This document shows, one piece after another, positions 17,118-25,797 of a DNA stretch of 52,682 nt (its first letter is position 1; each line of letters starts with the position of its first letter). Source of the DNA: Leucobacter soli. Lineage in GTDB: Bacteria > Actinomycetota > Actinomycetes > Actinomycetales > Microbacteriaceae. The translations under genes were made by a program, and so were the position numbers. Where the stretch lies: positions 1-52,682 of the forward strand of contig NZ_CAJVAP010000022.1 of the NCBI RefSeq assembly GCF_910593785.1. The letters are read 5' to 3'. Below the pieces are notes generated by a model. The model worked only from the letters and a program-made list of their open reading frames with translations, made no database searches and was not told where the DNA came from.

Positions 17118-17600
17118 CTAGCGCGCGTTCGCGGACTCGCGCACGGCCTCCGCGGACACGGCGTCCGCAACCGCGGGACCCGCAGCCACCGTATCCGTAT
17201 CCGAGGCGTCCGCGGCGGTGCGCTCGCGGTGCTGGGCGACCACCTCGCGCATGACCTTGTGCCCGCTGACGCCGGCCGGGATTCCGGCGTACACGGCGAT
17301 CTGCTTGACCAGTGCGAGGAGTTCCGCCTCGTCCAGCCCGTTGTTGATCGCGCCCTGCGTATGGATCCGGAACTCCTCCATGCGGCCCAGCGCACCGGTG
17401 ATCGCGAGCACGATGATGCTGCGCTCGCGGAGCGAGAGGGTCTCGTCGGTCCAGATCTCGTCCCAGCAGTAGTTGGTGACGAGCGGCTGGAAGCCCGTCG
17501 AGATGAGATCGTCGGGTCCGGTGGCGCCGTCGACGTAGGCGTCGCCGAGGACCTGGCGGCGCACCGCCAGGCCGTCAGCGCTCAGCTCCTGAGGCCTCAT
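17118..17600 (-). CDS. Carboxymuconolactone decarboxylase (CMD)-family protein
   Basis: A 160-aa CMD/AhpD-fold protein similar in layout to PcaC: LSLRERSIIVLAITGALGR, RIHTQGAINNGLDEAELLAL and QIAVYAGIPAGVSG. No CxxC is present, so peroxidase activity of AhpD type is unlikely; a decarboxylase or lactone/hydratase-type role is possible. The ATG overlaps the hydrolase stop (ATGA). The PcaC-PcaD-like pairing with the next gene recalls beta-ketoadipate clusters, but the other protocatechuate genes are absent. The last 30 residues are a low-complexity Ala/Val tail. Confidence 0.88.
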   Translation of the reverse strand: MRPQELSADGLAVRRQVLGDAYVDGATGPDDLISTGFQPLVTNYCWDEIWTDETLSLRERSIIVLAITGALGRMEEFRIHTQGAINNGLDEAELLALVKQIAVYAGIPAGVSGHKVMREVVAQHRERTAADASDTDTVAAGPAVADAVSAEAVRESANAR

Positions 17601-18397
17601 TGCTCGCCGCCTGTCGCGAAGTGCTCGGTGATGACACGGGCGACCACTTCAGGCGTTTCGCTGAGCAGGCTGTGCTTCGCTCCCTCGACGATGACGGCGC
17701 GGCCGTTCTGCACGCGTTCCGCGATGAGCTCGGACATGCGCGCGGTGGACCCCACGTCGCCTTCGCCCGTGATGGCCACGGTCGGCACGGCGATCTCGCC
17801 CAGGCGGTCGACGTGGTCGGTGGTCGCGAGCACCCGGTAGGAGGCGGCGTAGCTCTCGCGGTCGAGATGCCGCAGCTGCGCCAGCACCTTCTCGCGGACC
17901 TCGGGGTGCTCCTCGATGTACTCGGGCGTGTGCCAGCGGACGACGCTCTCCTCCGCGATCTCCTCGATCGTATTGTTCTCGATGCGGTGCAGGCGTGCGA
18001 GCGAGCGCTCGCTCTCCTCGGGCGTTCGCCCGGCCACCGAGCTCACCAGGACGAGGCGGTGCACCCGCTCCGGGTAGTTCAGAGTGATCGCCTGCGAGAT
18101 GATGCCTCCGAGCGAGCAGCCCACCAGGTCGACGTCGTCGAGGCCGAGCGCGTCGAGCAACTCGACGTGATCCTTCGCGAAGTCGTCGACGGTCCACGGC
18201 GGGGTCAGCTTGCCCGAGGTGCCGTGCCCGCGCAGGTCGTAGCTGATCACGGGGCGATCACGGGGCAGCAGCTCGATGACCTTGCCCCAGTAGTCCGCCG
18301 AGGCGCTCACGCCGTGGACGAGGACGATCGGGCGCCCGTCGGCGAAGAGGTTGCGGACGTGGACGTTGAGGTCGGTCTTGCGCTTGGGGATGATCAC
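17597..18397 (-). CDS. Alpha/beta-fold hydrolase (PcaD/RutD-like)
   Basis: A 266-aa hydrolase with oxyanion segment IVLVHGVSASADYW, the nucleophile in VGCSLGGIIS, Asp in ITGEGDVGS and the catalytic His in GAKHSLLSE. It resembles 3-oxoadipate enol-lactonase and RutD-like enzymes. The start is a GTG at 18397 that overlaps the stop of the monooxygenase gene (GTGA), with GGAGGAGA four bases upstream. In this operon it may hydrolyse a lactone, carbamate or C-C bond after ring opening. Confidence 0.9.
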   Translation of the reverse strand: MIIPKRKTDLNVHVRNLFADGRPIVLVHGVSASADYWGKVIELLPRDRPVISYDLRGHGTSGKLTPPWTVDDFAKDHVELLDALGLDDVDLVGCSLGGIISQAITLNYPERVHRLVLVSSVAGRTPEESERSLARLHRIENNTIEEIAEESVVRWHTPEYIEEHPEVREKVLAQLRHLDRESYAASYRVLATTDHVDRLGEIAVPTVAITGEGDVGSTARMSELIAERVQNGRAVIVEGAKHSLLSETPEVVARVITEHFATGGEQ

Positions 18398-19443
18398 TTG
18401 CTCTCCTCCGTGAATGCGGGCATGACGTCGCGGGCGAAGCGACGGATGGACTCGAGGTGCTCCTCGTGCGAGATCCGCGGGGGGACGAGGTAGAGGTACA
18501 CGTCGGTGCCGGCGGCCTCGAAATCGCGGAGGCGCGGGATCATGTTCTCCGCGGTGTCGTACATCTGGTTGTTCCGGATGATGTTCGGATCCGACCACGC
18601 GGGCTCGCCGTACTGGCGGGGGTCCCGGAAGGCGACCCAGCCGTCGACGACCTCGCCGCCGGTGTCGAAGAGATTGTCGAAGTGGCCGCGGTGCTCGATG
18701 TAGGTCTCCGCCGCCATCAGCACCTCCTCCTCGTTCGCACCGACGTGGGTGCTGCGGAGCGTCATCATCTGCGGCTCGAAGCCGTTGTCGACCTCCTTCG
18801 TCGCCGCGATGCGGCGCTCGTTGAGCGAGACGAGCTCTTCGTAGCCAAGACCGAGCTGGTTGACCATGACGTGGGCGCGGTTCTCGACCGCGAGGCGGAA
18901 CGACTCGGGATTGCGCGCCGCGACCCAGATCGGCGGACCCTCGGGAGTGAGCGGGCGCGGGCAGGAGGTCGTCTGGTCGAAGCGCCAGTTCTTGCCGTGA
19001 TGCGCGTGGTTGCCCTCCCAGAGGCCGCGCAGCGCGGGGAGCATCTCCGCAAGTGCCTCGCGGGCCGCGTCGGGTTCGATGCCATCGGCCATCCGGCTGA
19101 ACTCGTAGGGGAATGCCCCGCGGCCGATGCCGAGTTCGAGGCGTCCACCCGACATGTGGTCGAACAGGGTGGCCTCACCCGCGAGCTTGACGGGATGCCA
19201 GTAGGGGGCGCATACGACGGCCGGCCCCAGCCGGATCGTGGAGGTCCGATCGGCGACGTACGTCAGCAACGAGAACGGGTTCGGTCCGATGGTGTACTCG
19301 TGCCCGTGGTGCTCGCCGACGAACCCCATCTCGAAGCCGCACTCCTCGGCGGTCTGGAAGACCTCCACGAGGTTCGCGAGGTTCTCCTCGATCGTCTCGC
19401 CGGGCGTCAGCCGCGCGAGGTCGGTAGCAATTGCAAACTTCAC
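18394..19443 (-). CDS. LLM-class FMN-dependent monooxygenase (RutA-like)
   Basis: A 349-aa bacterial-luciferase-fold enzyme that would use reduced FMN and O2 to oxygenate a substrate. Family features: MKFAIATDLARL, EMGFVGEHHGHEYTIGPNP, LGPAVVCAPYWHPVKLAGE, GGRLELGIGRGAFPYEF and PIWVAARNPESFRLA. Two-component enzymes of this kind need a partner flavin reductase, and one is encoded immediately upstream. RutA opens the uracil ring in this way and similar pairs open pyridine-type rings. I infer that this is the first, ring-attacking enzyme of the pathway. Confidence 0.92.
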   Translation of the reverse strand: MKFAIATDLARLTPGETIEENLANLVEVFQTAEECGFEMGFVGEHHGHEYTIGPNPFSLLTYVADRTSTIRLGPAVVCAPYWHPVKLAGEATLFDHMSGGRLELGIGRGAFPYEFSRMADGIEPDAAREALAEMLPALRGLWEGNHAHHGKNWRFDQTTSCPRPLTPEGPPIWVAARNPESFRLAVENRAHVMVNQLGLGYEELVSLNERRIAATKEVDNGFEPQMMTLRSTHVGANEEEVLMAAETYIEHRGHFDNLFDTGGEVVDGWVAFRDPRQYGEPAWSDPNIIRNNQMYDTAENMIPRLRDFEAAGTDVYLYLVPPRISHEEHLESIRRFARDVMPAFTEESK

Positions 19444-19497
19444 CTAATCCACCTTCGATTCGTTGTCTCTGTCGTCGTCCGTCGTCTCGGTCGGCCG

Positions 19498-20448
19498 TCA
19501 GTCGGCCTGCTCCACCCGCATCAGCGTCCCCTCGGCCTGCGAGCCCGAGTAGACGCCGAAGCGCGCCTCGATGCGCTCGCGCTGGTAGCGGCGGAGGATC
19601 GATTGCTCGACCGTCTCGGCGATCGAGAGCGATCCCAGCTGCTCGAGATCGACGAGCTCCATGCCCTCGGCGAGGCCGCCGACCGGGCCTTCGAGCACGC
19701 CGCGGTAGATGAGCACCAGACGCTCGTCCTCCGCCTCGTAGAGCGAGAAGAGGAAGTCGATGCCGGCTTCGGCGCCGACGAGGCCGCCGGCCATGCCCGC
19801 GAGGTATTCGTCTCCGAGGCGCGTGGAGCCCGTGCGGTTCTTCGGGATCTCGAGCTCGTCCTGTTCGTTGCGGCGCAGTACGACCCGCCCGTCGTCGGCG
19901 GCGAGGATCCACGCGACCGTGACCGATCCGCTCGGGCGTGCGCTGTACTGGGCGATCTCGTCGCCCATGCTGAAGGTCTGGAACTGGCTCTGGAAGAAGC
20001 CGAGGGGCCGGTAGTCCTGCGCCTCGCACGCGTACACCTCACCGATGAGGATGTAATGATCACCGGCATCGACGACCTGGTGCCGACGGCAGGCGAGCCA
20101 CGCGCCGACGCCGGAGAGCAGAGGTGCACCGGTCTCCGTGGTCGTGATCGGCACATTCGCGAACTTCTCCTCGGAGGTGCCGCGCACGAACTGGCGGGCG
20201 AGTCCCTGCTGCTCGGCGCTGAGGATATGGATGTTGAAGCCCTCGGCCTCGGTGAAGGCCTCGCAGCTCGAGGACTGCTTGCCGATGCAGAAGAGCACGA
20301 GCGGCGGATCGAGGGACACCGAGGTGAAGGAGTTGGCGGTGATGCCGCGGTACTCGCCATCGCTTCCGACGGTCGTGACGATCGTGACGCCGGTGAGGAA
20401 GGAGCCCAGGACCTGGCGGAACGTGGTCGGATCGATGGAAGTGGTCAC
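19498..20448 (-). CDS. Flavin reductase with an extra C-terminal domain
   Basis: The first 160 residues are an HpaC/RutF-type FMN reductase: FRQVLGSFLTGVTIVTTVG, GITANSFTSVSLDPPLVLFC, then AGDHYILIGEVYACE. It supplies FMNH2 to the adjacent monooxygenase. Most reductases end at 160-190 aa, but this one is 316 aa. The C-terminal 150 residues begin VTVAWILAADDGRVVLRRN and have a Nudix-like strand pattern without a Nudix catalytic box, so they may sense a ligand or dock the partner. The GTG at 20448 is chosen because AAAGGAG lies eight bases ahead. It is the first gene of the 12-gene operon, with an 80-nt leader. Confidence 0.87.
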   Translation of the reverse strand: MTTSIDPTTFRQVLGSFLTGVTIVTTVGSDGEYRGITANSFTSVSLDPPLVLFCIGKQSSSCEAFTEAEGFNIHILSAEQQGLARQFVRGTSEEKFANVPITTTETGAPLLSGVGAWLACRRHQVVDAGDHYILIGEVYACEAQDYRPLGFFQSQFQTFSMGDEIAQYSARPSGSVTVAWILAADDGRVVLRRNEQDELEIPKNRTGSTRLGDEYLAGMAGGLVGAEAGIDFLFSLYEAEDERLVLIYRGVLEGPVGGLAEGMELVDLEQLGSLSIAETVEQSILRRYQRERIEARFGVYSGSQAEGTLMRVEQAD

Positions 20449-20532
20449 CCGGAGCTCTCCTTTGAAATCTGGTTCCGCCGTGACCGGCGGGGCCGCTGCC
20501 GGTCGAAGACCCTGCTCTTCGACTGCTGTCAT

Positions 20533-20563
20533 ACAACGTACAACAGCTTGCATATCGGCGCAA
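20533..20563 (-). promoter_or_regulatory. Promoter and GntR operator of the catabolic operon
   Basis: On the minus strand TTGCGC (20558-20563) is followed by a 17-bp spacer and TACGTT (20535-20540). A direct repeat ACAAC-gt-ACAAC (plus strand, 20534-20545) covers the -10 box, and CTTGC/GCAAG arms (20547-20564) flank an 8-bp spacer over the -35. This fits repression by the divergent GntR protein with relief by the substrate. The boxes are predictions. Confidence 0.5.
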
Positions 20564-20689
20564 GGGGCGACCTCGATCCCGTTTCGAGACCGACTTCGAC
20601 GCCGAATTCGACACCGAGTTCGACGACACCGGCGAGGCCGTCGACTGCCGGACCGCGCCGTTCTGCACGGCTGCGCCCCGCGATTCGGC

Positions 20690-20695
20690 TAGGGT
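20690..20695 (+). promoter_or_regulatory. -10 box TAGGGT of the gntR gene at 20703
   Basis: TAGGGT is followed by seven bases and the ATG at 20703, the leaderless spacing seen repeatedly here. There is no good -35. Confidence 0.45.
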
Positions 20696-20702
20696 GGCAT
20701 CT

Positions 20703-21389
20703 ATGAGCAGACAACCGTCGTCCCTCCCCGGACGACCGATCACCCGTGCTCCCGCGCTGGTCCGGGAGCAGGTCGCGGAGTACCTCCGCGACGGGATCAC
20801 CAGCCTCCGTCTGAAGGCCGGCACCCCTCTCATCGAACGCGAGATCTGCGAGGCGACCACCGCGAGCCGCACGACCGTGCGCGAGGCTCTGCGACAGCTC
20901 GAGACCGAGGGCCTCGTCGAGGTCGACCCCGGCCGGGGCGCGGTCGTGAAGCGGCTCTCGAGTCGCGAGGTCCGCGAGATCTACGCGGTGCGCGCCCAGC
21001 TCGAAGGCCTCACCTGCCAGCTCTTCGCGAAGCACTCCACCGAGGAGCAGCGGATCCGGCTCCGCGCCGCGGTGCAGGAGATGGCGCGTTACCAGGACGA
21101 CCCCCTGCAGATGCTCGACCAGAAGGAGCTCTTCTACGAGGTCCTCTACGAGGGTGCGGATAACCACGAGGTGAAGCGGCTGCTCCAGGGCCTGAGCCGA
21201 AGGATCAAGCTCGTGCAGGCGACCTCGCTCACCATGCCGGGACGCCCGGCGCGCTCGCTGCGGGAGATCGAGGGCATCGTCGAGGCGCTCGAGCAGGGCG
21301 ACGGCGACCTGGCGCGGGAGCGCTGCATCGCCCATATCGAAGCGGCCGCCGCGACCATGATGGACATGCCCCACGCGGAGATCTACTGA
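20703..21389 (+). CDS. GntR/FadR-type transcriptional regulator of the catabolic operon
   Basis: The 228-aa protein has an N-terminal winged helix: LVREQVAEYLRDGITSLRLK, then TASRTTVREALRQLETEGLV and VDPGRGAVVKRLS. A C-terminal all-helical FCD ligand-binding domain follows (VREIYAVRAQLEGLTCQLFA to the end). It is divergent from the 12-gene operon with about 250 bp between start codons, the usual layout for a local repressor responding to a pathway acid. The ATG at 20703 fits the promoter box; MASM at 20694 is less likely. Confidence 0.92.
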   Translation: MSRQPSSLPGRPITRAPALVREQVAEYLRDGITSLRLKAGTPLIEREICEATTASRTTVREALRQLETEGLVEVDPGRGAVVKRLSSREVREIYAVRAQLEGLTCQLFAKHSTEEQRIRLRAAVQEMARYQDDPLQMLDQKELFYEVLYEGADNHEVKRLLQGLSRRIKLVQATSLTMPGRPARSLREIEGIVEALEQGDGDLARERCIAHIEAAAATMMDMPHAEIY

Positions 21390-21437
21390 GGCGCGGGACC
21401 CCGCCCGGCCCTCGGATTCCGCTCAGGCGCGGTCGAT

Positions 21438-21443
21438 TAGACT
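21438..21443 (+). promoter_or_regulatory. -10 box TAGACT before the DUF4229 gene
   Basis: TAGACT, seven bases, then the GTG at 21451; no ribosome-binding site is visible. This is the leaderless pattern. Confidence 0.5.
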
Positions 21444-21450
21444 CGGCGTC

Positions 21451-21894
21451 GTGAATCACCGCACCGCCTGGATCGTCTACACGCTGCTGCGACTCGCGTT
21501 CTTCGCGGTGCCGTTCGCCGCGCTCATGATCCTGCTCCCGCTCGGGGGCATCGGCCAGTGGCCGACCATCCTGATCTCCAGCGCCGCAGCGGCGCTGATC
21601 TCGGTGTCGCTCTCGGTGATCCTGCTCTCCCGCCCGCGCGAGGCCGCGGCGGAGAGCATCTACGACTGGCGTCTGCGCAACCGCACCGCCGACGACATCG
21701 TCGAGGACGAGGCGCTGGATGCGGCGCACGCCGCACCCGAACCCGCGACCGGGGCGATCCCCGACGCCGATACCGGCAGCGGGCCCGGCAGCGGGCGCGA
21801 CAGAGGAACCGAAAGCGGAGCCGAGACCGGCGCCGCGGCCGGGATCACTGCCGACGGCACTGAGGATCCCGCGCGCCGCAACCCGGAGGCCTAG
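21451..21894 (+). CDS. DUF4229 membrane protein
   Basis: The 147-residue protein has two membrane helices (about residues 5-25 and 35-58) and then SRPREAAAESIYDWRLRN, the signature of the actinobacterial DUF4229 family, of unknown function. The last 65 residues are Gly/Ala/Thr-rich and acidic, probably disordered, with repeated (T/S)GSGPGSGR-like stretches. Such genes often lie near menaquinone genes in Microbacteriaceae (recollection, not checked), which matters for judging whether the catabolic operon was inserted here. Confidence 0.85.
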   Translation: MNHRTAWIVYTLLRLAFFAVPFAALMILLPLGGIGQWPTILISSAAAALISVSLSVILLSRPREAAAESIYDWRLRNRTADDIVEDEALDAAHAAPEPATGAIPDADTGSGPGSGRDRGTESGAETGAAAGITADGTEDPARRNPEA

Positions 21895-21911
21895 GCTAGG
21901 GCAAAGGGCTC

Positions 21912-21940
21912 GGACGCTCCGGGCTCGGCTCGGAGCGTCC
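21912..21940. terminator. Bidirectional terminator hairpin
   Basis: Perfect 10-bp stem GGACGCTCCG / CGGAGCGTCC with a 9-nt loop between the convergent DUF4229 and ABC exporter genes. There is no clear U-run, as is common at high GC. Confidence 0.75.
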
Positions 21941-21943
21941 CGT

Positions 21944-23875
21944 TCAGGCGAGCGAATCCAGCCAGGCCCGGTGCAGCGCGGCGAACCGACCGCCCCCGGC
22001 GATCAGCGCAGCGGGCTCGTCGTCCTCGACGATCCTGCCCCGTTCCATCACGAGCACCCGGTCCGCGATCGCGACGGTCGACAGCCGGTGCGCGATGATG
22101 ACCGCCGTCCGGTCGGCGAGCAGACGTTGCAGCGCCTCCTGCACCAGGCGCTCGCCGGGCAGGTCGAGCGAGGCCGTCGCCTCGTCGAGGATCAGCACGA
22201 CCGGGTCGGCGAGGAATGCCCGCGCGAATGAGATCAGCTGCCGCTGACCGGCGGAGATGCGGCCGCCGCGCTTGTGCACATCGGTGTCGTAGCCGTCGGG
22301 CAGAGCCGTGATGAATGCGTCGGCGCCGACCGCGCGCGCGGCCGCACGGATCTCCTCGGAGCTCGCCCCGGGCCGGCCGAGCGCGATGTTGTCGGCCACC
22401 GTGCCGCTGAAGAGGTAGGCCTCCTGCGTCACCATAACGATGGCGCGCCGGAGGTCCCCCGGGTCGAGGTGGCGCAGGTCGATGCCGTCGAGCGAGACGC
22501 TCCCCGCGAGCGGGTCGTAGAACCGGGCGATCAGCTTCGCGAGCGTCGACTTCCCCGCGCCCGTCGTGCCGACCAGCGCGACGGTCTGCCCGGCCGGGAC
22601 GAAGAGTTCGCAGCCGGAGAGCACCAGACCGCCTCCCGGCCCCGCGTAGCCGAAGTCCACGCCGTCGAAGCGCAGCTCCCCCCGGGCGCGGTCCAACGGC
22701 ACCGGCCGCAGCGGGTCGGTGACCGTCGGCGCCTCCTCGAGCACGCCCGAGACCTTCTCGAGGGCGGCCGCGGCGGACTGGTAGGAGTTCAGGAACATCG
22801 CCACGTCGTCGAGCGGGCCGAAGAAGTTGCGGACGTAGAGCACGGCGGCCAGCAGCACGCCGATCGCGAGCGCTCCGTCGCTCACGCGCAGGGCGCCCCA
22901 CAGCAGCACGAGCGCGATCGTCAGGTTCGCGAGCAGCACCAGGCCGGGATCGAGCACGCCGTAGAGCTTGATCACTCGGAGGTTCGCGACGCGGTAGTCG
23001 TCGGAGACCCGCGCGAAGACGCGATCGTTGCGCGCCTCGCGCCGGAACGCCTGCACCGCGCGGATCCCGGTCATCGTCTCGACGAACTGCACGATGAGCC
23101 GCGCGCTCACCACGCGGGTCGCCCGGAAGCCGCGTTGCGAGGCCCGCACGAACCACCGCATCAGCAGGGCGAGCGGCAGTCCCATCCCGACGAGCACGAG
23201 CCCGCTGCGCCAATCGATGATGAAGAGGGCGATGACGGTGAAGGATCCGATCAGCACCGCGTCGACGAGCTCGTTGAGGCTCCCGTCCAGCAGCTCCTGG
23301 ATCGATTCGAGGTCGCTCGTCTGGCGCGAGATGATGCGCCCCGACGTGTATCCCTCATGGAACTCGAGGCTCAGGCGCTGCGTATGCCGGAATATGCGCG
23401 TGCGCAGCTCGATCATCACCGCCTGCGTCAGCCGGGCGATGAGCACGATGTACCAGCCGACGAGCGCAGCGCCCGCCCCGCCGGCGAGCAGGTAGGCAAG
23501 CACGACGCCGGCGGTCGCCCACCAGTCCCCGTCGTCGATCGCGAGCGGCAGTGCCTCGTCGATGCCGACGGCGATCAGCATCGGCCCGACCGCGCGGAGC
23601 GCCGCCGACACCACGACGACGAGCGCGGTGAGCAGGATCAGCCGGCGCGACGGGCGCAGGATCGACCAGAGCAGTCGCAGCGAGCGGCTCCGGATCGCGC
23701 GGCTCTCGGCCCGGCTGTAGGTGTCACGATCCTCTCCCCGCGTGCCGCGAACGCTCGCGACGGCATCGCTCGCAACCGGATCGCGACCGACGGCGGAATC
23801 GTCGGCAGTCGGATCACCCGAGACCGGATCCTGCCCGGCCGGATCCCGCTCGGCCGGATCGAACTCTGTGCTCAT
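21944..23875 (-). CDS. Heterodimeric ABC exporter, subunit 2 (canonical Walker B, altered signature)
   Basis: A 643-aa half-transporter: an acidic, disordered N-terminal 50 residues with DP-repeats, six membrane helices (about 75-350), then the ATPase domain with Walker [14 protein letters not shown], a non-canonical signature [14 protein letters not shown] (LSGGQ expected) and Walker [13 protein letters not shown] with the catalytic Glu. Its partner has the reverse set. The ATG at 23875 overlaps the partner's stop (ATGA). It is related to the LmrCD/BmrCD/TM287-288 multidrug exporters; the exported compound is unknown. Confidence 0.93.
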   Translation of the reverse strand: MSTEFDPAERDPAGQDPVSGDPTADDSAVGRDPVASDAVASVRGTRGEDRDTYSRAESRAIRSRSLRLLWSILRPSRRLILLTALVVVVSAALRAVGPMLIAVGIDEALPLAIDDGDWWATAGVVLAYLLAGGAGAALVGWYIVLIARLTQAVMIELRTRIFRHTQRLSLEFHEGYTSGRIISRQTSDLESIQELLDGSLNELVDAVLIGSFTVIALFIIDWRSGLVLVGMGLPLALLMRWFVRASQRGFRATRVVSARLIVQFVETMTGIRAVQAFRREARNDRVFARVSDDYRVANLRVIKLYGVLDPGLVLLANLTIALVLLWGALRVSDGALAIGVLLAAVLYVRNFFGPLDDVAMFLNSYQSAAAALEKVSGVLEEAPTVTDPLRPVPLDRARGELRFDGVDFGYAGPGGGLVLSGCELFVPAGQTVALVGTTGAGKSTLAKLIARFYDPLAGSVSLDGIDLRHLDPGDLRRAIVMVTQEAYLFSGTVADNIALGRPGASSEEIRAAARAVGADAFITALPDGYDTDVHKRGGRISAGQRQLISFARAFLADPVVLILDEATASLDLPGERLVQEALQRLLADRTAVIIAHRLSTVAIADRVLVMERGRIVEDDEPAALIAGGGRFAALHRAWLDSLA

Positions 23876-25710
23876 GATCCGGCCCCGTCCTCTTCGGACA
23901 GGTCGCCCGTGCCGCCGGCGCGGGCGACCTGCTCGCTCTCGAGCGTCGAGATGAGGAACCGGTAGTGCTCGCTCGTCCGCAGCAGTTCGCTGTGCGCGCC
24001 GACCTCGATCACTCGCCCGTCGCGCATCACGGCGACGCGATCGGCCATCGACACGGTCGAGGGCCGATGCGCGACGATCAGCACCGTCGTCTGCGCGAGG
24101 GAGCGGCGCAGCCCCGCCTCGACCCGGGCCTCGGTCTCGACGTCGAGCGCGGAGAGCGGGTCGTCCAGGACGAGCACGTCGGGGGCGGCTGCGATCACGC
24201 GGGCCAGGGCGATCCGCTGCCGCTGCCCGCCCGAGAGGCTCAGCCCCTCCTCGCCGACCTCGGTGTCGAGCCCGTCGGGCAGTTCGTGGACGAACCCGGC
24301 CTGCGCCGCCTCGAGCGCCGCGAGCACCACCTCGTCCGCCTCCGCACCGCGCGGGTCGAGATCCTCGCGCCCCAGCAGCACGTTCTCGCGCACGCTGGCC
24401 GAGAAGAGGATCGGATCCTCGAAGGCGATGCCGATCCGTCGCCGAAGCTCCTCGAGTCGCAGATCTCGCACGTCGACGCCGTCGAGCTCCACCGCTCCTC
24501 CCGTCACGTCGTAGAGCCGCGTCGGCAGAGCCGTGATCGTCGTCTTGCCGCTCCCCGTCGCTCCGACGAGCGCCATCGTCTCCCCCGGCCGCAGGGCGAG
24601 CTTCACGCCGTCGATCAGATCGCGCTCCTCCGTGCGCGCGTCCGGATAGCGGAAGTGCACGTCGCGGAAGACGAGAGCCCCCGCCGGGCCCGGGCCCGCC
24701 GCGATCGACACCGGCGAGGCGGGATCCTGCACCGTGATCTCGGCGTCGAAGACCTCGAAGACGCGATCGGTCGCGGTGCGGGCGTCGATCAGGAACGAGA
24801 ACAGGAACCCGAGCGAGGCCATGGGCCACTGCAGCGCCGCGGCCATCGCGAAGAAGGCGAACAGCTCGCCTACCGTGAGGGTGTCGCGGCCGACGAGCAC
24901 GACACCCGTCAGCAGGCAGAGCGCCAGCGCCAGCGCCGGCACCAGGTCGTACCAGAACCACAGCAGGCCGACCTCGTGGGCCTTGCGCAGCTCGGTCTCG
25001 CGCAACGACTCGGCCTGGCGCCGGAAGCGGCCGAGCGCGTAGGCGCCGCGCCCGAACGCCTTCAGCACGCGGATCCCGTGCACGCTCTCCTCGACCGAGG
25101 TCGCGAGGTCTCCGCTCTGATCCTGGCTCTTGCGGGAGAGCGCGCCGTACCGGCGCTCGAAGCGGAACGCGAATATCCAGATCGGCAGCGAGCAGATCAG
25201 GAACACCGCCCCGAGCGCCCAGTGCCAGCGGAAGAGCAGCACGGCGCCGACGAGGATCGTGAGCAGGTTGATGAGCAGGAGGATCGCGCCGAAGCCGAGC
25301 CACCGCCGGATCAGGCTGATGTCCTGCATCATCCGGCTGAGCAGCTGACCCGACTCCCAGCGGTCGTGGAACGCCACCGGCAGCCGCTGCAGCCGCTCGT
25401 AGAAGCGCTGCCGCACGGCGAACTCGACCTCCGTCGCCGGAGCGAGCACCAAGACGCGGCGGAAGAAGATCAGCATCGCCTCCACGATGCCGAGACCCAG
25501 CACGCCCAGGGTCGCCCAGACGATGAGCCCCCGGTCGCCCGAGGCGAGCGGGCCGTCGACGACCCACTGCAGCACCAGCGGGATCAGCAGGCTCGCGATG
25601 GCGGCGCCGAGCCCGACGACGATGCCGCCGATCAGGCGCGGCAGGGCAGGGCGCACGAACGGCAGGAGCCGGGCGAGAGCGCGCGGAAGTGAGAGCTGAG
25701 AAGTCGTCAT
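23872..25710 (-). CDS. Heterodimeric ABC exporter, subunit 1 (degenerate Walker B)
   Basis: A 612-aa half-transporter with six membrane helices in residues 20-310 and an ATPase domain: Walker [14 protein letters not shown], canonical signature [14 protein letters not shown], but Walker [13 protein letters not shown], with Asp in place of the catalytic Glu. Together with the ISAGQ motif of subunit 2 this makes exactly one degenerate ATP site, as in known asymmetric exporters. AAGGG precedes the ATG at 25710. It is transcribed towards subunit 2 and lies between menA and DUF4229. Confidence 0.93.
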   Translation of the reverse strand: MTTSQLSLPRALARLLPFVRPALPRLIGGIVVGLGAAIASLLIPLVLQWVVDGPLASGDRGLIVWATLGVLGLGIVEAMLIFFRRVLVLAPATEVEFAVRQRFYERLQRLPVAFHDRWESGQLLSRMMQDISLIRRWLGFGAILLLINLLTILVGAVLLFRWHWALGAVFLICSLPIWIFAFRFERRYGALSRKSQDQSGDLATSVEESVHGIRVLKAFGRGAYALGRFRRQAESLRETELRKAHEVGLLWFWYDLVPALALALCLLTGVVLVGRDTLTVGELFAFFAMAAALQWPMASLGFLFSFLIDARTATDRVFEVFDAEITVQDPASPVSIAAGPGPAGALVFRDVHFRYPDARTEERDLIDGVKLALRPGETMALVGATGSGKTTITALPTRLYDVTGGAVELDGVDVRDLRLEELRRRIGIAFEDPILFSASVRENVLLGREDLDPRGAEADEVVLAALEAAQAGFVHELPDGLDTEVGEEGLSLSGGQRQRIALARVIAAAPDVLVLDDPLSALDVETEARVEAGLRRSLAQTTVLIVAHRPSTVSMADRVAVMRDGRVIEVGAHSELLRTSEHYRFLISTLESEQVARAGGTGDLSEEDGAGS

Positions 25711-25733
25711 GATCCCTTCGAGTGACGCCGCTC

Positions 25734-25739
25734 AGCCTA
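25734..25739 (-). promoter_or_regulatory. -10 box TAGGCT of the ABC exporter operon
   Basis: TAGGCT on the minus strand lies 23 bases ahead of the ATG at 25710, leaving a short leader that carries the AAGGG ribosome site. Confidence 0.4.
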
Positions 25740-25797
25740 GCCCGCGGGCGGAGCAGCGAACAGGGCGCCGCCCGCCCAGCGGGACGGGGGCGCGGCC

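Noticed and set aside
17118-18397. CMD and alpha/beta hydrolase genes as a protocatechuate (pca) cluster
   Set aside because: pcaGH, pcaB and pcaIJ are missing and the neighbours are a two-component monooxygenase and amide hydrolases.
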